Shown: positions 18,001 to 25,521 of the stretch, in pieces | How the letters are laid out: every line of letters starts with the position of its first letter | How positions within the stretch are numbered: the first letter of the stretch is position 1 | NCBI GenBank assembly: GCA_023459355.1 | Contig: JAEWUM010000053.1 | Span: 4,918 to 68,917, forward strand | DNA length: 64,000 nucleotides | Reading direction: 5' to 3' | From: Bacteroidota bacterium | GTDB lineage: Bacteria; Bacteroidota; Bacteroidia; Bacteroidales; Paludibacteraceae | Position numbers and translations under genes: made by a program | Notes under the pieces: generated by a model | The model's database searches: none | What the model saw: only the letters and a program-made list of their open reading frames with translations | What the model was told of the DNA's origin: nothing

Positions 18001-18143
18001 AATACCATGATGGTATTGGTCTCTATGTTGGGAAGCAGGTCGATTGGTAATTTGTTGAGTGAAAATAGTCCTAAAACCACGACTGCCACAAAGACAAGGG
18101 CGGTCATAACCGGTTTTTTGACTGAGCCTTCGTATATACTCAT
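15030..18143 (-). CDS. RND efflux pump permease (AcrB/MexB-like)
   Basis: This 1037-residue inner-membrane pump has 12 expected helices and two large periplasmic loops. It begins MSIYEGSVKKPVMTALVFVAVVVLGLFSLNKLPIDLLPNIE, the usual RND start. The fourth helix reads 'LSVAIGMVVDDAIVVLENI', with the paired aspartates of proton-relay RND pumps. RND permeases form trimers that export drugs or toxic compounds through a TolC channel. The operon runs tetR-tolC-acrA-acrB. The substrate is unknown; HAE-type drug export is more likely than metal export because the proton-relay motif is of the drug type. Confidence 0.93.
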   Translation of the reverse strand: MSIYEGSVKKPVMTALVFVAVVVLGLFSLNKLPIDLLPNIETNTIMVLTTYQGASAADVETNVTRPLENSLNTVANLKKITSSSRENRSIISLEFDYGLDIEALTNDVRSKLDMVKSYLPEGTTEPIIFKFSTDMIPVMMISATADQSLPALYKILEENVANPLARIPGVGSVSIAGAPEREIQVFIDPSKLEAYHLTIEGLSQTIRMENINTPAGTMDIGNETYSLRVEGEFSTPNELNSLVVGSYAGKNIYLSDVAVIKDTLQERSQEVYTNAVQGASIVVQKRSGSNTVEIAEEVNKALPELQKNLPSDVKIEIIMDTSDNIKQTISGLVETVMYAFIFVMLVVLAFLGRWRATLIIILTIPISLVAAFIYLGFTGGSLNIISLSSLSVAIGMVVDDAIVVLENITTHIERGSRPKSAAVHATNEVAISVIASTLTLLAVFFPLTMISGMAGVMFEQLGWMVTIIMIVSTICALTLTPMLSSQLLRLNPKHNKAYKLIFTPIEKALNKLDEKYAALVNWSVRHRKTVIISVFAFFIISLIPAGFIGSEFIPAQDNSRIAATVELPIGTRVEITKETASRIYELWKDKYPELDMINYTIGQASSSNVWGSLQNNGSNIISFNIRMIDLNDRERSMFEICDSMRIDLENLPEIKKSSILAGGGMRMMGGQSTLDLEIYGYDFQETDKIAAEIRDRMSKIPGLVNVSISRGDYIPEFRVEFDREKLAMNGLNMATASNYLRNRINGMTASLFREDGEEYNIRVAYAPEFRQSIESMENILIYNSQGQSIRLKDVGKVVEEFSPPTIERKNRQRLVTVSSTVSGTTIDKAVLGINKELDKMNISSNIYTQIAGTYVDQQESFADLGTLLLLIVLLVFIVMASQFESLTYPFIIMFSVPFAVSGVIMAFLITGSTLNMMSFVGIIMLVGIVVKNGIVLVDYINLNRGRGMGVIQSVVNGGKSRLRPVLMTTLTTILGMLPLAVSSSEGSEMWRPMAITVIGGLTISTLFTLVIVPTVYASFAGRGVKKFRKKWRKKLNE

Positions 18144-18175
18144 TTTGTTTTAATTTTGTAGTAAGAAACTGAATG

Positions 18176-19201
18176 TTATTGTATCACTTCTACGGCAATG
18201 CCATCCGCTAATTTTCCCTGGCCGGAAACAACCACTTCAGCACCACTTTCAATGCCCGAAATTAGTTCGTATTCCTTGTCCATACGGCGACCGAGTTCAA
18301 TTTGCTTATAGCTGACCTTATTTCCTTCAAGTAAATAAACAAATCTGGCTCCGGAACCGGCTTGTTTGATGATAGCCTGATCGGGAACAACAACCCGGTT
18401 GATTGCCCCGAAATTAATGTTTACACGGGCAAACATGCCGGGACGAACTTTTGAACTCGGGTTGTCAAGTTTAATTTCTACCCCGAATGTACGCGTGCGT
18501 TCATCAATTGTCGGGTAAACCAGACTTACTCTGCCCTTAAATGATTCTTTTTCATATACATCTAATTTTACATCCACCTGCATCCCGGGTTTTACTTTGC
18601 TGAAAAATGTTTCTGATACATTGATTTTTAATAATACAGGGTTGATTTGCATCACTGTCAGAATGGGTTGCTGTCCGTTATACATATCGCCGTTATCGTA
18701 ATTACGCGCTGATACAATGCCGGAAATCGGACTGAGTAACAAGGTGTTTTCCTGTAAAGTCTTCAGGTTTGTTTCAGCCAGTGTGAGTTGCAGGCGTGCA
18801 TTGTCCAATTCCTGTTGCGAGGCGCCTCCCACAGCATGTAATTCGGATACACGCTTGTAAATTCGTTTGAAGTTTTCAATCTGTGTTTCTGAATTCACCA
18901 GATTTACAGCATCCATTTGCGCCAGACGCTGACCTTTCACCACCTTATCGCCCACTTCCACGAAAATCTGACGGATACGTCCCGGAGTAGTAGGGTTGAT
19001 GTTGTTTTTTACAATAGGTTCGACAGTTGCTGTAAATTCATATATTTGTTCTACGTTACGTGCCACCACCTGTTGAATCTTTACCTTTGGTGCTTGTTTG
19101 TTTTCGCCATTTTGAGCTTTTTCCGGTGCGCTTTGTCCTCCACCACAGGCAGCCAGACCAATAACAAACAGGAATAAAATAATTTTGTTTATTGCGTTCA
19201 T
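18176..19201 (-). CDS. RND efflux periplasmic adaptor (membrane fusion protein)
   Basis: This 341-residue lipoprotein has a signal ending GLAAC at about residue 19. An alpha-helical hairpin (about residues 100-140) is flanked by lipoyl halves ('GRIRQIFVEVGDKVVKGQRLAQMD' and 'LLSPISGIVSARNYDNGDMY'). A beta-barrel domain and the membrane-proximal domain follow ('VVPDQAIIKQAGSGARFVYLLEGNKV'). It bridges the RND pump and the outer-membrane channel. It lies 32 bases upstream of the permease and 11 bases downstream of the channel gene. Confidence 0.93.
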   Translation of the reverse strand: MNAINKIILFLFVIGLAACGGGQSAPEKAQNGENKQAPKVKIQQVVARNVEQIYEFTATVEPIVKNNINPTTPGRIRQIFVEVGDKVVKGQRLAQMDAVNLVNSETQIENFKRIYKRVSELHAVGGASQQELDNARLQLTLAETNLKTLQENTLLLSPISGIVSARNYDNGDMYNGQQPILTVMQINPVLLKINVSETFFSKVKPGMQVDVKLDVYEKESFKGRVSLVYPTIDERTRTFGVEIKLDNPSSKVRPGMFARVNINFGAINRVVVPDQAIIKQAGSGARFVYLLEGNKVSYKQIELGRRMDKEYELISGIESGAEVVVSGQGKLADGIAVEVIQ

Positions 19202-19212
19202 ATGTTAAATTA

Positions 19213-20571
19213 TTAATTGATTGTTGTTCCTAAAATTTTTTCTAAATCGGATTTGGCAGATATAAAATCATAAATAGATTGATTGTACGATAGTCCGGCC
19301 TGAATGTATCCGAGTTCGGCATTTGTTACATCAAGGTAGGTTCCGGCGCCTACTTCGTACATTTTCTGAGAAATACTCAGGGCTTTTTCAGCCTGCGTTA
19401 ATGCTTTTTTCCCGGATTCCATCTTTTCGATGGCTTTAATCATATTGTCCGTATAAGTAATAGCTTGTAATTCCAACGATCGTTTCAGATTTTCACGTTG
19501 ATCATCCATAGTCTTGATTTGTAGCTGCAACTGTTTGGCTTTGTAATGTTTATTACCGCCCTGGAAAATCGGAATTGACAAGGTTAAACCTGCCGTTGAT
19601 GTCGGAAACCAGTAATAATCCTTGATTGCAACATCATCATTGGGCATCGACATGTATTGGTAGTTGATACTGGCAGATAGTGTTGGTAACCAGGTTGACT
19701 TCTGAATTTCAAGTGATTGTTTTAACTGCTTTGCCTTCAAATCAAACTGATTCAGATCCGTGTTTTTATCAAGAGAATTGTTGGATAGTTGAATGGCTTG
19801 TTCAAATACCAATGATTCATAATCAGCTAATTTGCCGGTGGGTTGAATGGCGGTATGCATGTCAATACCCATCAGCATTTTTAACTGTAATGTGCTCAGG
19901 TTGATGGCGCTTTCAGCAGAAACTAAGTTCGTCAGCGCGTTTCTAACCTGTACGTCAGCACGAATCCATTCAAATTCAGAAACAGCACCCTGCTCGAATT
20001 TGTTCTGGATGATTCTGGCATTTTCAGCCGCATTCTGATAGGTTCTTTCAAAAACTTTGTAAGAATCCTGTGCCAGTAAAACGCCATAAAATGCTTTCGT
20101 CACGGAATTGATAAGTGACAGCTTCGACGAACGGGCCGATTCCATGGTGAGCGCTGCATCCGTTTCGTTCATCTTCAGACTAGCCCAAAGGGTAGGAGAG
20201 ATGATGGGCATGGATGCCGAAAGTACGCCTGCGAAGGTGTTATCCTGACCGACTTCAATGCCATCCGGACTTGATGGAAAGCCGGGGATGTCAAAAAACA
20301 TTTTCTGTTTCTTTAAAGTACGGGAGTATGACGCAGAAGCATTGATAGCCGGAAACAACGCCGACATCTTTTCTTTGTTTGCATAATCAACTCTTTCGAT
20401 ATCCCGCTGAGCGATACGGATGGTCGGACTTTCATCCATGGCAATGCTGATACACTGCTGTAGCGTAAGTGATAGCGTGTCCTGCTTTGTAATGCTGTCC
20501 TGCTGTGCATGGGTTAAGCCCGTCAACAGCAGAAGAGACAATACCATTATTAAAAAATTCATCTTTTTCAT
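19213..20571 (-). CDS. TolC-family outer membrane efflux channel
   Basis: This 452-residue protein has a cleaved signal peptide (about residues 1-22) and two repeated OEP halves rich in long helices, e.g. 'LQQCISIAMDESPTIRIAQRDIERVDYANKEKMSALFPAINASASYSR'. A trimer would form the tunnel across the periplasm and outer membrane for the RND pump. It is the second gene of the operon, 28 bases after tetR. Confidence 0.93.
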   Translation of the reverse strand: MKKMNFLIMVLSLLLLTGLTHAQQDSITKQDTLSLTLQQCISIAMDESPTIRIAQRDIERVDYANKEKMSALFPAINASASYSRTLKKQKMFFDIPGFPSSPDGIEVGQDNTFAGVLSASMPIISPTLWASLKMNETDAALTMESARSSKLSLINSVTKAFYGVLLAQDSYKVFERTYQNAAENARIIQNKFEQGAVSEFEWIRADVQVRNALTNLVSAESAINLSTLQLKMLMGIDMHTAIQPTGKLADYESLVFEQAIQLSNNSLDKNTDLNQFDLKAKQLKQSLEIQKSTWLPTLSASINYQYMSMPNDDVAIKDYYWFPTSTAGLTLSIPIFQGGNKHYKAKQLQLQIKTMDDQRENLKRSLELQAITYTDNMIKAIEKMESGKKALTQAEKALSISQKMYEVGAGTYLDVTNAELGYIQAGLSYNQSIYDFISAKSDLEKILGTTIN

Positions 20572-20599
20572 ACCTGTTTTATTCGTTCAATTATTGGTT

Positions 20600-21208
20600 T
20601 TATTTTTTGTCACTAAGGTTTTCTTCAATGTATTTCAATCCTTTTTCATTTACAATCAGGTGAATAATCATGTCAATGAAAAAATCCGTTAGTCGTTTTG
20701 CTGTATACTTTTTTTGCGATTGCATCATGGTTTCAAAAATATTCCTGATCTGAATTGAGTGGAAAAACGAGATCAGCTCAATGTCTAAATTGTCACGATA
20801 ATATCCTTCCTCAATTCCTTGTCTGATGTTATCCTCGAAAGCAGATTGTATCCGTTCGGTTTTTATTTGATCGTATTTATGGTGAAGTCCCGGATAATAC
20901 TTTTTTAGATCATGCCAAAGCATAAAAGGTGTACATTCTGCAGACTTCTTGATCTCTTTTATTGTAAAAATGAATACTTCAATAGCATTTTTATCCTTGA
21001 TTGATTTATGCATCTTTGCCATGTGCTGTTCTTGCTCATAAGCAATAACGGCATCGATTAACTCTTCCTTTTTATCAAAATACTGATAAAATGTTTTTTT
21101 AGATATCCTTAATTCAGCACATACATCATCAATAGAGACGTTTCTGATACCAATCTGATGAAATTGTGTCGCGGCTACCTGAATAATATTTTCTCTGATA
21201 TTTTCCAT
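20600..21208 (-). CDS. TetR-family transcriptional regulator of the efflux operon
   Basis: This 202-residue protein has an N-terminal helix-turn-helix (residues 25-50: 'ISIDDVCAELRISKKTFYQYFDKKEELI'-like) typical of TetR and a C-terminal helical ligand domain of about 140 residues. Being first in the tetR-tolC-acrA-acrB operon, it probably represses its own promoter until a pump substrate binds. The -7 box at 21217-21224 lies so close to the ATG that the transcript would be nearly leaderless. Confidence 0.9.
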   Translation of the reverse strand: MENIRENIIQVAATQFHQIGIRNVSIDDVCAELRISKKTFYQYFDKKEELIDAVIAYEQEQHMAKMHKSIKDKNAIEVFIFTIKEIKKSAECTPFMLWHDLKKYYPGLHHKYDQIKTERIQSAFEDNIRQGIEEGYYRDNLDIELISFFHSIQIRNIFETMMQSQKKYTAKRLTDFFIDMIIHLIVNEKGLKYIEENLSDKK

Positions 21209-21216
21209 ATAGGTCG

Positions 21217-21246
21217 CAAAAGTAATACTATGTTATCGATTTGCAA
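21217..21246 (-). promoter_or_regulatory. Promoter of the tetR efflux operon
   Basis: On the reverse strand TTG (21244-21246) is followed by a 19-base spacer and TACTTTTG (21217-21224), an exact TAnnTTTG match. Transcription would start within a few bases of the tetR ATG at 21208. The nearby ATCGATAACATAGTAT sequence may hold the operator, but no clear palindrome stands out. Confidence 0.7.
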
Positions 21247-21346
21247 TATTAAAAAACATTAATAATTTGTATGTGCTTGTATGTTAGATTGTTGGTGTTT
21301 TAAATTTGGAAACTTTAATAATATAAAAGTTTTCATGTGTCGAGAA

Positions 21347-21490
21347 TTAGCTGCTTATATACCTCTTTTTATTGTCTTTATTCTTTATGAATGATGATTT
21401 TATATATCTGAAGTAAATAATAGTGAATACAACGATCATTGCCGCGATACCTGCAATTTCATACATTAAGCTGTTCAGTAATCCTCTCAT
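21347..21490 (-). CDS. 47-residue putative single-pass membrane peptide
   Basis: A short reading frame starts MRGLLNSLMYEIAGIAAMIV. One hydrophobic helix (about residues 11-30) is followed by a basic tail rich in lysine and arginine, giving the positive-inside orientation N-out/C-in. AAGG lies 5 bases before the ATG, and a -7 match (TATTTTTG) is at 21569-21576. It fills most of the 550-base gap between tetR and the M20 peptidase. No family is recognised. The membrane helix, ribosome site and promoter together make a real gene likely. Confidence 0.6.
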   Translation of the reverse strand: MRGLLNSLMYEIAGIAAMIVVFTIIYFRYIKSSFIKNKDNKKRYISS

Positions 21491-21568
21491 AAGACCTTTG
21501 TTGAATGGTTAATAATTTTTTTGTTGGCGGCAATAAACAAATATCATTCCTTATTTATGAATACGGTG

Positions 21569-21576
21569 CAAAAATA
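21569..21576 (-). promoter_or_regulatory. -7 element for the 47-residue membrane peptide
   Basis: TATTTTTG on the reverse strand, about 80 bases before the small gene's start. The -33 element is unclear. Confidence 0.4.
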
Positions 21577-21689
21577 GTATCTGTCCGGTTGGTGTAAAAA
21601 TAATATACGGTGAATAATGTGATTTTTTCGATAAGTGCAGTTTTTTTGCTGATGAAAAGATTGATTGAACGCTAAAAAATATTATTAAC

Positions 21690-21719
21690 TTTGTTCTTGC
21701 TATTTTGTTACTATCTTTA
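21690..21719 (+). promoter_or_regulatory. Promoter for the M20 peptidase gene
   Basis: TTTG at 21690-21693, an 18-base spacer, then TATCTTTA at 21712-21719 (one mismatch in the last base of TAnnTTTG). The start codon is at 21759. Confidence 0.5.
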
Positions 21720-21758
21720 CGAATGCATATTTAATAGTGTAATCAGAAATATCAGAAT

Positions 21759-23141
21759 ATGATAACAACACAAACATATCTAAATGAAAATCTCCCTTCT
21801 ATTTTGGATGAATTGTTTACTTTGATCCGGATTCCCAGTGTTAGTGCACATCAACATGCAAAAGATGCATTGTATCAATGTGCAGACAAATGGGTGGATG
21901 TACTTTTAAAATCGGGAGTGGATAAAGCTTTGGTGATGGCAACCGATGGTAACCCTGTGGTGTATGCTGAAAAACTTGTTGATGAATCACTTCCGACAGT
22001 ATTAGTGTACGGACATTATGATGTGATGCCGGCAGAACCGCTTGAGTTATGGAAATCATTGCCATTTGAGCCGGAAGTCAGAGATGGAAAAATCTTTGCC
22101 CGGGGTGCGGATGACGACAAAGGCCAGTCGTTTATGCACGCCAAAGCTTTTGAATATCTGGTGCAAACCGGTCAGCTAAACTGTAATGTTAAGTTTCTGC
22201 TGGAAGGTGAGGAAGAAATTGGTTCGCCTAATTTAGAAGCGTTTTGTGAGGCCAATAAGTCGTTGCTGACCTGCGATACTATTTTGGTTTCAGATACAAG
22301 TATGCTGGCTGCCGATACGCCGAGCATTACAACTGGTTTACGCGGACTGGCTTACTGGCAGATAGAAGTGACCGGTGCGAATCGAGATCTGCATTCAGGT
22401 ATTTTCGGTGGCGCGGTTGCAAATCCGATCAATGAATTGAGTAAAATCCTTGCTCAGCTTGCCGATGAGCAGGGGCGTATTACAATTCCCGGATTTTATG
22501 ATCGTGTTCAGGAGCTTAGTCCGGAAGAAAAGAAACTGATTGATCAGGTTCCTTTTAATGAAGAGATGTACAAGCAGAATTTGGGTATTTCTCAATTATA
22601 TGGAGAGAAAGGTTATTCTACTATTGAACGCACAGGTGTCAGGCCGACTTTAGACATCTGCGGAATTTGGGGTGGTTATACCGGTGAAGGTTCTAAAACA
22701 GTATTGCCTTCAAAAGCTTATGCCAAGCTTTCAGCGCGCCTCGTTCCGGATCAGGATCACCATGAAATTATGCAGTTGGTTGCTGATCATCTGCGTGCCA
22801 TTGCTCCCGGACATGTCAAAATTGATGTAATTCCTCTGCATGGCGCAGCCAGTTATGTTTGTCCGATCGACTCACCTGCGTATAAGGCGGCAGAACAAGC
22901 TTATGAAAAAGTTTTTGGTGTTCGTCCCTTGCCGGTCAGAAGAGGTGGTAGTATAGGTGTCGTACCTGTTTTTGAGAAAGTATTGGGAGTGAAACCCATT
23001 TTAATGGGCTTTGGTCTCGAATCAGACGCCATTCATTCTCCCAATGAAAACTTTCCACTTGACATGTTTAAGAAAGGTATCGAAACCATTGTGGCTTTTT
23101 ATTTAGGTTACAGTCGCCAGACCGTAGATCGTAGACTGTAG
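21759..23141 (+). CDS. M20-family metallopeptidase (dipeptidase)
   Basis: This 460-residue two-domain zinc peptidase binds metal through 'VLVYGHYDVMPAEP' (H and the bridging D of D-x-M), 'GADDDKGQ', 'EGEEEIGSPNL' and the late 'AIHSPNENF' histidine. A dimerisation lid lies in the middle ('NRDLHSGIFGGAVANP'). It cleaves dipeptides or short peptides in the cytoplasm. The last seven codons (QTVDRRL and stop) are supplied by the dispersed GTAGACTGTAGACC repeat, so the native C-terminus was replaced. The active site is unaffected. Confidence 0.93.
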   Translation: MITTQTYLNENLPSILDELFTLIRIPSVSAHQHAKDALYQCADKWVDVLLKSGVDKALVMATDGNPVVYAEKLVDESLPTVLVYGHYDVMPAEPLELWKSLPFEPEVRDGKIFARGADDDKGQSFMHAKAFEYLVQTGQLNCNVKFLLEGEEEIGSPNLEAFCEANKSLLTCDTILVSDTSMLAADTPSITTGLRGLAYWQIEVTGANRDLHSGIFGGAVANPINELSKILAQLADEQGRITIPGFYDRVQELSPEEKKLIDQVPFNEEMYKQNLGISQLYGEKGYSTIERTGVRPTLDICGIWGGYTGEGSKTVLPSKAYAKLSARLVPDQDHHEIMQLVADHLRAIAPGHVKIDVIPLHGAASYVCPIDSPAYKAAEQAYEKVFGVRPLPVRRGGSIGVVPVFEKVLGVKPILMGFGLESDAIHSPNENFPLDMFKKGIETIVAFYLGYSRQTVDRRL

Positions 23142-23150
23142 ACCGTAGAC
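23116..23150. repeat. GTAGACTGTAGACC repeat running into the M20 peptidase stop
   Basis: Imperfect tandem units of (C)CGTAGA(C/T) end in GTAGACTGTAGACCGTAGAC at 23131-23150, identical to 6746-6765. The peptidase stop codon TAG lies inside the repeat. Confidence 0.8.
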
Positions 23151-23262
23151 TTTTTTTATTTCCAAAAAAGTTATTAAAAAATTTGGTTGTATTAAAATAA
23201 TGTATTACGTTTATAGCACTTAAAAATTACACATTCGTACTAACTTTCTAATACATGGTATT

Positions 23263-23517
23263 ATGACAAAAACGATAACTTTCAATGAGCTGCGGAGGAT
23301 CAAGGATGCGCTCCCAAGCGGAAGTATGGCCAGGATCGCTGAAGAACTTGGCCTGGAAAAAGAATCAGTAAAGAACTATTTTGGAGGAAAAAATTACAAA
23401 GATGGCAAAAGTGTTGGTGTTCATATTGAACCGGGACCTGACGGAGGATTAGTGATGCTCGATGATACGCAAATACTGGATATTGCCCTCAGGATACTGG
23501 AAGAAGATGCCTCATAA
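23263..23517 (+). CDS. Small helix-turn-helix DNA-binding protein
   Basis: This 84-residue protein starts MTKTITFNELRRIKDALPSG. 'SMARIAEELGLEKESVKNYFGGKNY' has the spacing of a helix-turn-helix whose second helix would contact DNA. The rest is acidic and short ('DDTQILDIALRILEEDAS'). Proteins of this size and form are frequent in Bacteroidales as unnamed DNA-binding proteins. It stands alone and is closed by a clear terminator. The target is unknown. Confidence 0.7.
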   Translation: MTKTITFNELRRIKDALPSGSMARIAEELGLEKESVKNYFGGKNYKDGKSVGVHIEPGPDGGLVMLDDTQILDIALRILEEDAS

Positions 23518-23540
23518 ATTTGCGATATAATATTCGCATG

Positions 23541-23572
23541 AAAAGCAGTGATAAGTTTTCACTGCTTTTTTT
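23541..23572 (+). terminator. Rho-independent terminator after the small HTH gene
   Basis: AAAAGCAGTGA (23541-23551) pairs exactly with TCACTGCTTTT (23559-23569) around a 7-base loop and runs into T residues. Confidence 0.85.
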
Positions 23573-23632
23573 ATATTGATTTTATTGCTAAAAAAAGTAA
23601 CTTTACAAATAAATTTAAATTTTAAATAAACG

Positions 23633-24055
23633 ATGAAAAAAGAGATGGATTGCCTTTATTGTCAGCGAAATGAGCTGCAAAAGAGTCTGATGATTGAAAT
23701 ATGCGATTTAAATGCTTCAACTTTATTCTTATTTAAAGAACAAAGTCATATCGGACGATGTGTAGTGGCCTACAAAGAACATGTAAATGAATTATTTGAG
23801 TTGTGTGTTGAAGATAGAAACATTTTTATGGATGATGTGTGCCGGGTAGCTTCTGCCATTCAAAAGGCGTTTGGAGCTAAAAAAATCAATTATGGCGCTT
23901 ATTCAGACAAATTAGCTCATTTGCATTTTCATCTTGTACCAAAATACCTGGATGGCTTTGAATATGGTGGTGTTTTTGAGATGAATCCTCAGCAAACATA
24001 TTTCAGTGACGAAAAATATCTTGAAGTAATTGAAAAAATTAAAGCTTGTCTGTAA
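23633..24055 (+). CDS. HIT-family nucleotide hydrolase/transferase
   Basis: This 140-residue histidine-triad protein carries 'LAHLHFHLVPKY', the H-x-H-x-H motif that attacks the alpha phosphate of nucleotide substrates. An N-terminal CLYCQRNE pair of cysteines may bind zinc. HIT proteins hydrolyse dinucleoside polyphosphates or AMP conjugates. It precedes the RNA methyltransferase gene with a gap of 11 bases, so the two are probably cotranscribed. The substrate cannot be told. Confidence 0.9.
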   Translation: MKKEMDCLYCQRNELQKSLMIEICDLNASTLFLFKEQSHIGRCVVAYKEHVNELFELCVEDRNIFMDDVCRVASAIQKAFGAKKINYGAYSDKLAHLHFHLVPKYLDGFEYGGVFEMNPQQTYFSDEKYLEVIEKIKACL

Positions 24056-24066
24056 ATAAAATCCTG

Positions 24067-25410
24067 ATGTTAGAACTTCCTGTAAAATTTGTAGATAGAA
24101 CAAAATCATTGTTGGGTGATGAATATCCGGCCTTTGAGGAAGCATTAAACGGGATACATCCTGTCAGTATCCGTGTAAATGATAAATTTACAGATTATAA
24201 ACCTTCTGATCAGATTGTGCCTTGGTGTGACTCTGGTTTCTATCTGAATGAAAGGCCTTTGTTTACTGCAGACCCGCTATTGCATGCCGGAGTTTATTAT
24301 GTACAGGAGGCAAGTTCCATGTTTTTGAAACAGGTTTGTGATGTTTATATGAAAAATGCTGAACGGGTGCTGGATTTATGCGCAGCTCCGGGAGGTAAGT
24401 CTACTTTACTTTCGCAGGCATTACCTTCTGAAGCCTTATTGGTAAGTAATGAAATCGTACGTTCCAGAGCAATGATCTTGGCTGAAAACGTTATCAAATG
24501 GGGAAACCCGAATGTTGTGGTTACCAATAACACCCCTGAAGATTTTAGCAAATTACCGGCTTTTTTTGATGCAATTGTGGTGGATGCTCCCTGTTCAGGC
24601 GAAGGTATGTTTCGTAAAGATCCCGGATCTGTTGCGGAATGGAGTCTGCAAAACGTACAACAGTGTGCAATTCGTCAAAAATCGATATTAAAGGATGTAT
24701 GGCAAAGTTTGAAAGATGGGGGTATTCTGGTGTATAGTACCTGTACATACAACGAAGAAGAAAACGAAGATAATGTCGCCTGGATATGTGAAGAGTTGGG
24801 AGCTGATTGCTTAACGCCCGACATAAGCGATTTTGACGGTATTGTTGTTTCTGAATATGGCTGTCGTTTTTATCCACACAAAATAAAAGGAGAAGGTTTT
24901 TTTATTGCTGTATTGAGAAAATACAATATGGGAGAAAGCATAAACATTGGTAAATCAAAGAAAAACAAACAGCAGGATAAGTATGTAGACAGATCGGATG
25001 ATTTCAGGATACAGGTACTTTTTCCGAATAACTTTATCATAAAAGAAATTGAAAACCGGATTGTTGCATTTCAGCAAAAGCACCTTGCTGATGTTTTGGA
25101 TATCGACAACAAACTAAATTGTTTGGTAAATGGCATTCAGCTTGCCGAAATCAAAGGGAAGGATTTTATACCGGCTCATCAGCTTGCTTTATCAAAGATT
25201 ATCAGTAAAGAAGCTTTTTTATCGGTTGAATTGGAATTAAGAGAAGCAATTGCTTTTTTGAAGAGAGAAAGTATCGTCATGCCGGAAAACACTCCACGTG
25301 GTTACGTGCTGGTTTGCTATCAGGAGCAGGCGCTCGGTTGGGTAAAGAACCTGGGAAATAGATCTAATAACCTGTACCCGCAACATTGGCGCATAAGAAT
25401 GCATCTCTAA
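24067..25410 (+). CDS. RsmF/NSUN-type rRNA 5-methylcytosine methyltransferase
   Basis: This 447-residue SAM-dependent enzyme has motif I 'VLDLCAAPGGKSTLLSQ', motif IV 'VVDAPCSGEGMFRKDP' (with the releasing cysteine) and motif VI 'YSTCTYNEEENEDNV' (with the attacking cysteine). The C-terminal portion resembles the RsmF RNA-binding extension. It probably modifies 16S rRNA. The frame opens at a TTG inside the HIT gene (24046), but the ATG at 24067 gives the expected start MLELPVKFVDR. Confidence 0.92.
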   Translation: MLELPVKFVDRTKSLLGDEYPAFEEALNGIHPVSIRVNDKFTDYKPSDQIVPWCDSGFYLNERPLFTADPLLHAGVYYVQEASSMFLKQVCDVYMKNAERVLDLCAAPGGKSTLLSQALPSEALLVSNEIVRSRAMILAENVIKWGNPNVVVTNNTPEDFSKLPAFFDAIVVDAPCSGEGMFRKDPGSVAEWSLQNVQQCAIRQKSILKDVWQSLKDGGILVYSTCTYNEEENEDNVAWICEELGADCLTPDISDFDGIVVSEYGCRFYPHKIKGEGFFIAVLRKYNMGESINIGKSKKNKQQDKYVDRSDDFRIQVLFPNNFIIKEIENRIVAFQQKHLADVLDIDNKLNCLVNGIQLAEIKGKDFIPAHQLALSKIISKEAFLSVELELREAIAFLKRESIVMPENTPRGYVLVCYQEQALGWVKNLGNRSNNLYPQHWRIRMHL

Positions 25411-25475
25411 AAGATAAATTTTACAATATTGATTTTATTTCATAGTGTCAGGTGGGCTGTTTGAAATAGTTTCGT

Positions 25476-25483
25476 TAATTTTG
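25476..25483 (+). promoter_or_regulatory. -7 element for the lipoprotein gene at 25522
   Basis: TAATTTTG matches TAnnTTTG and lies 38 bases before the start. No -33 element is seen at the usual distance. Confidence 0.4.
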
Positions 25484-25521
25484 TAACCAATGAACCATTC
25501 ATTAAATTAGTTAAACATGAT

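Noticed and set aside
20313..20510. 65-aa reverse-strand frame inside the TolC gene
   Set aside because: It lies wholly inside the outer-membrane channel gene in another frame, without its own ribosome site.
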